From assembly GCF_021391395.1 (NCBI RefSeq), contig NZ_CP090059.1, forward strand, positions 3,333,001-3,397,000: a stretch of 64,000 bases of DNA. The letters are read 5' to 3'. Each line of letters opens with the position of its first letter. Position 1 is the stretch's first letter. Origin of the DNA: Sphingomonas cannabina (GTDB lineage: Bacteria; Pseudomonadota; Alphaproteobacteria; Sphingomonadales; Sphingomonadaceae). Under the pieces are notes generated by a model. It was given only the letters and a program-made list of their open reading frames with translations. It was not told the origin of the DNA and did no database searches. Both the position numbers and the translations under genes were made by a program. This document shows positions 63,322 through 64,000 of the stretch, in pieces.

Positions 63322-63414
63322 CCGTTCGCCCTGAGCTTGTCGAAGGGCCACCCTTTCTTTCTCCACCGCTCGGAGAAGAAGGACGGTGCTTTCGACATGC
63401 TCAGCACGAACGGG
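63322..63414. repeat. Palindromic intergenic repeat, family F copy 2
   Basis: 93 bp, CCGTTCGCCCTGAGCTTGTC at the left and a diverged complement at the right. Lies between the CBS gene and the oxygenase gene. Confidence 0.88.
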
Positions 63415-63426
63415 AATGGATGAATC

Positions 63427-64000
63427 TCACCGATAGTTGAAGCTGATGCTGATCCGGTCATCCTTCGCCTGGTTCGGCATCACCTCGTGCCGCAGCCAGC
63501 TTTCCCACAGGAACACGCTGCCCACGGCCGGCTCGGCATAGACGAAGGTGTCGGGCCGCCCCGGCGCCGCCATCAGCATCGGCAGCCGCGGGTCCTCGAG
63601 CTTGAGCGCGCCCGATCCCGGCGGCACCGCGACATAGACCGTGCCCGAGACGACGCTGTGCGGGTGGATATGGCCCGAATGGGTGCCGCCCGGCTTCAGG
63701 ACGTTGACCCACAGGCTGTCGAGCCTGAGCCGACGCCCGCCCAGCTCGAACCCGCAATCCTTCGCGAATGCCGCGACATGCCGGTTGAGCAGCCGCACCA
63801 GATCGTCGAACCGCGGGTCACGCTGCGGCAGATCGTCCAGCGAGGCGTAGCTGGTATAGCCCCGGTAGCCGTGCTCCTTAGACCAGGCGCGTCCCGCACG
63901 GTCCTCGGCCGCCAGGTCGCGACAGGCCTCGGCGAGCTCGACGACCAGCGTCTCGTCATCGAGTCGGCCTTCGTAGAAGAAGGTGGGAAACAGCGCCCGC
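63427..64000 (-). CDS. Putative 2-oxoglutarate/Fe(II)-type oxygenase (TIGR02466 family), 5' end beyond window
   Basis: 191 residues visible; the frame is open at the right edge, so the N-terminus is missing. HSGHIHPHSVVSGTVYV carries the first iron-ligand histidines and VFLWESWLRHEVMPNQ the distal one, in the double-stranded beta-helix layout. Typical family ending ISISFNYR. Substrate unknown. Confidence 0.85.
   Translation of the reverse strand, partial: RALFPTFFYEGRLDDETLVVELAEACRDLAAEDRAGRAWSKEHGYRGYTSYASLDDLPQRDPRFDDLVRLLNRHVAAFAKDCGFELGGRRLRLDSLWVNVLKPGGTHSGHIHPHSVVSGTVYVAVPPGSGALKLEDPRLPMLMAAPGRPDTFVYAEPAVGSVFLWESWLRHEVMPNQAKDDRISISFNYR

Overview
The window is a 64 kb piece of a GC-rich alphaproteobacterial chromosome, most likely a Sphingomonas-like member of the Sphingomonadales. 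The call rests on gene content rather than on a marker gene. There is a hisS-prfA-prmC-DUF4167 neighbourhood, an ispH/thrB/rnhA set, a Tad/Cpa pilus locus, polyhydroxyalkanoate genes, frequent GTG and TTG starts, and many 90-140 bp palindromic intergenic repeats of the kind common in sphingomonads. Most genes are compact core or niche genes. A few stretches with lower GC look acquired.

Layout. 1-8.8 kb: a truncated secreted metalloprotease-like gene, a two-domain acyl-CoA thioesterase and metE behind a cobalamin riboswitch and a 20-bp palindromic operator, a DUF1993 gene, a MarR-GNAT fusion, the modABC molybdate importer and a phasin. 8.9-11.9 kb: an inositol cassette (small membrane protein, CDP-alcohol phosphatidyltransferase, inositol-1-phosphate synthase, nucleotidyltransferase). 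12-16 kb: an accessory three-gene cassette (HEPN-like protein, MinD/ParA-like ATPase with a KGGVGR P-loop, second P-loop ATPase) with its own palindrome-rich promoter and 3' hairpin. This is the best candidate for an undescribed system. 16-24 kb: lepA, a CsgG/SH3 protein, nicotinamide riboside uptake and kinase, ferredoxin-NADP reductase, tRNA-Pro, an ABC-F ATPase. 24-31.5 kb: a CecR-YbhGFSR-like exporter operon with its own outer-membrane channel. 31.6-35.3 kb: type II secretion minor components gspK, gspJ and gspN around a periplasmic-binding-type protein. 35.4-46.7 kb: PHA depolymerase, ABC exporter, lipoprotein, ispH, an inserted block (antiporter, acetyltransferase, low-GC orphan, aldehyde dehydrogenase), then thrB-rnhA. 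46.7-55.9 kb: FAD oxidase, hydrolase and the Tad locus cpaA-cpaB-cpaC-cpaD-cpaE-tadB-tadC, which lacks the cpaF ATPase and pilin genes. 56-64 kb: HD-GYP protein, small secreted protein, tRNA-Gly, hisS, prfA, prmC, DUF4167, CBS protein and a truncated TIGR02466-type oxygenase.

Seventeen palindromic repeats in six unrelated families (A-F) lie between genes and even within operons. One copy sits in frame inside prmC and encodes 35 extra residues.
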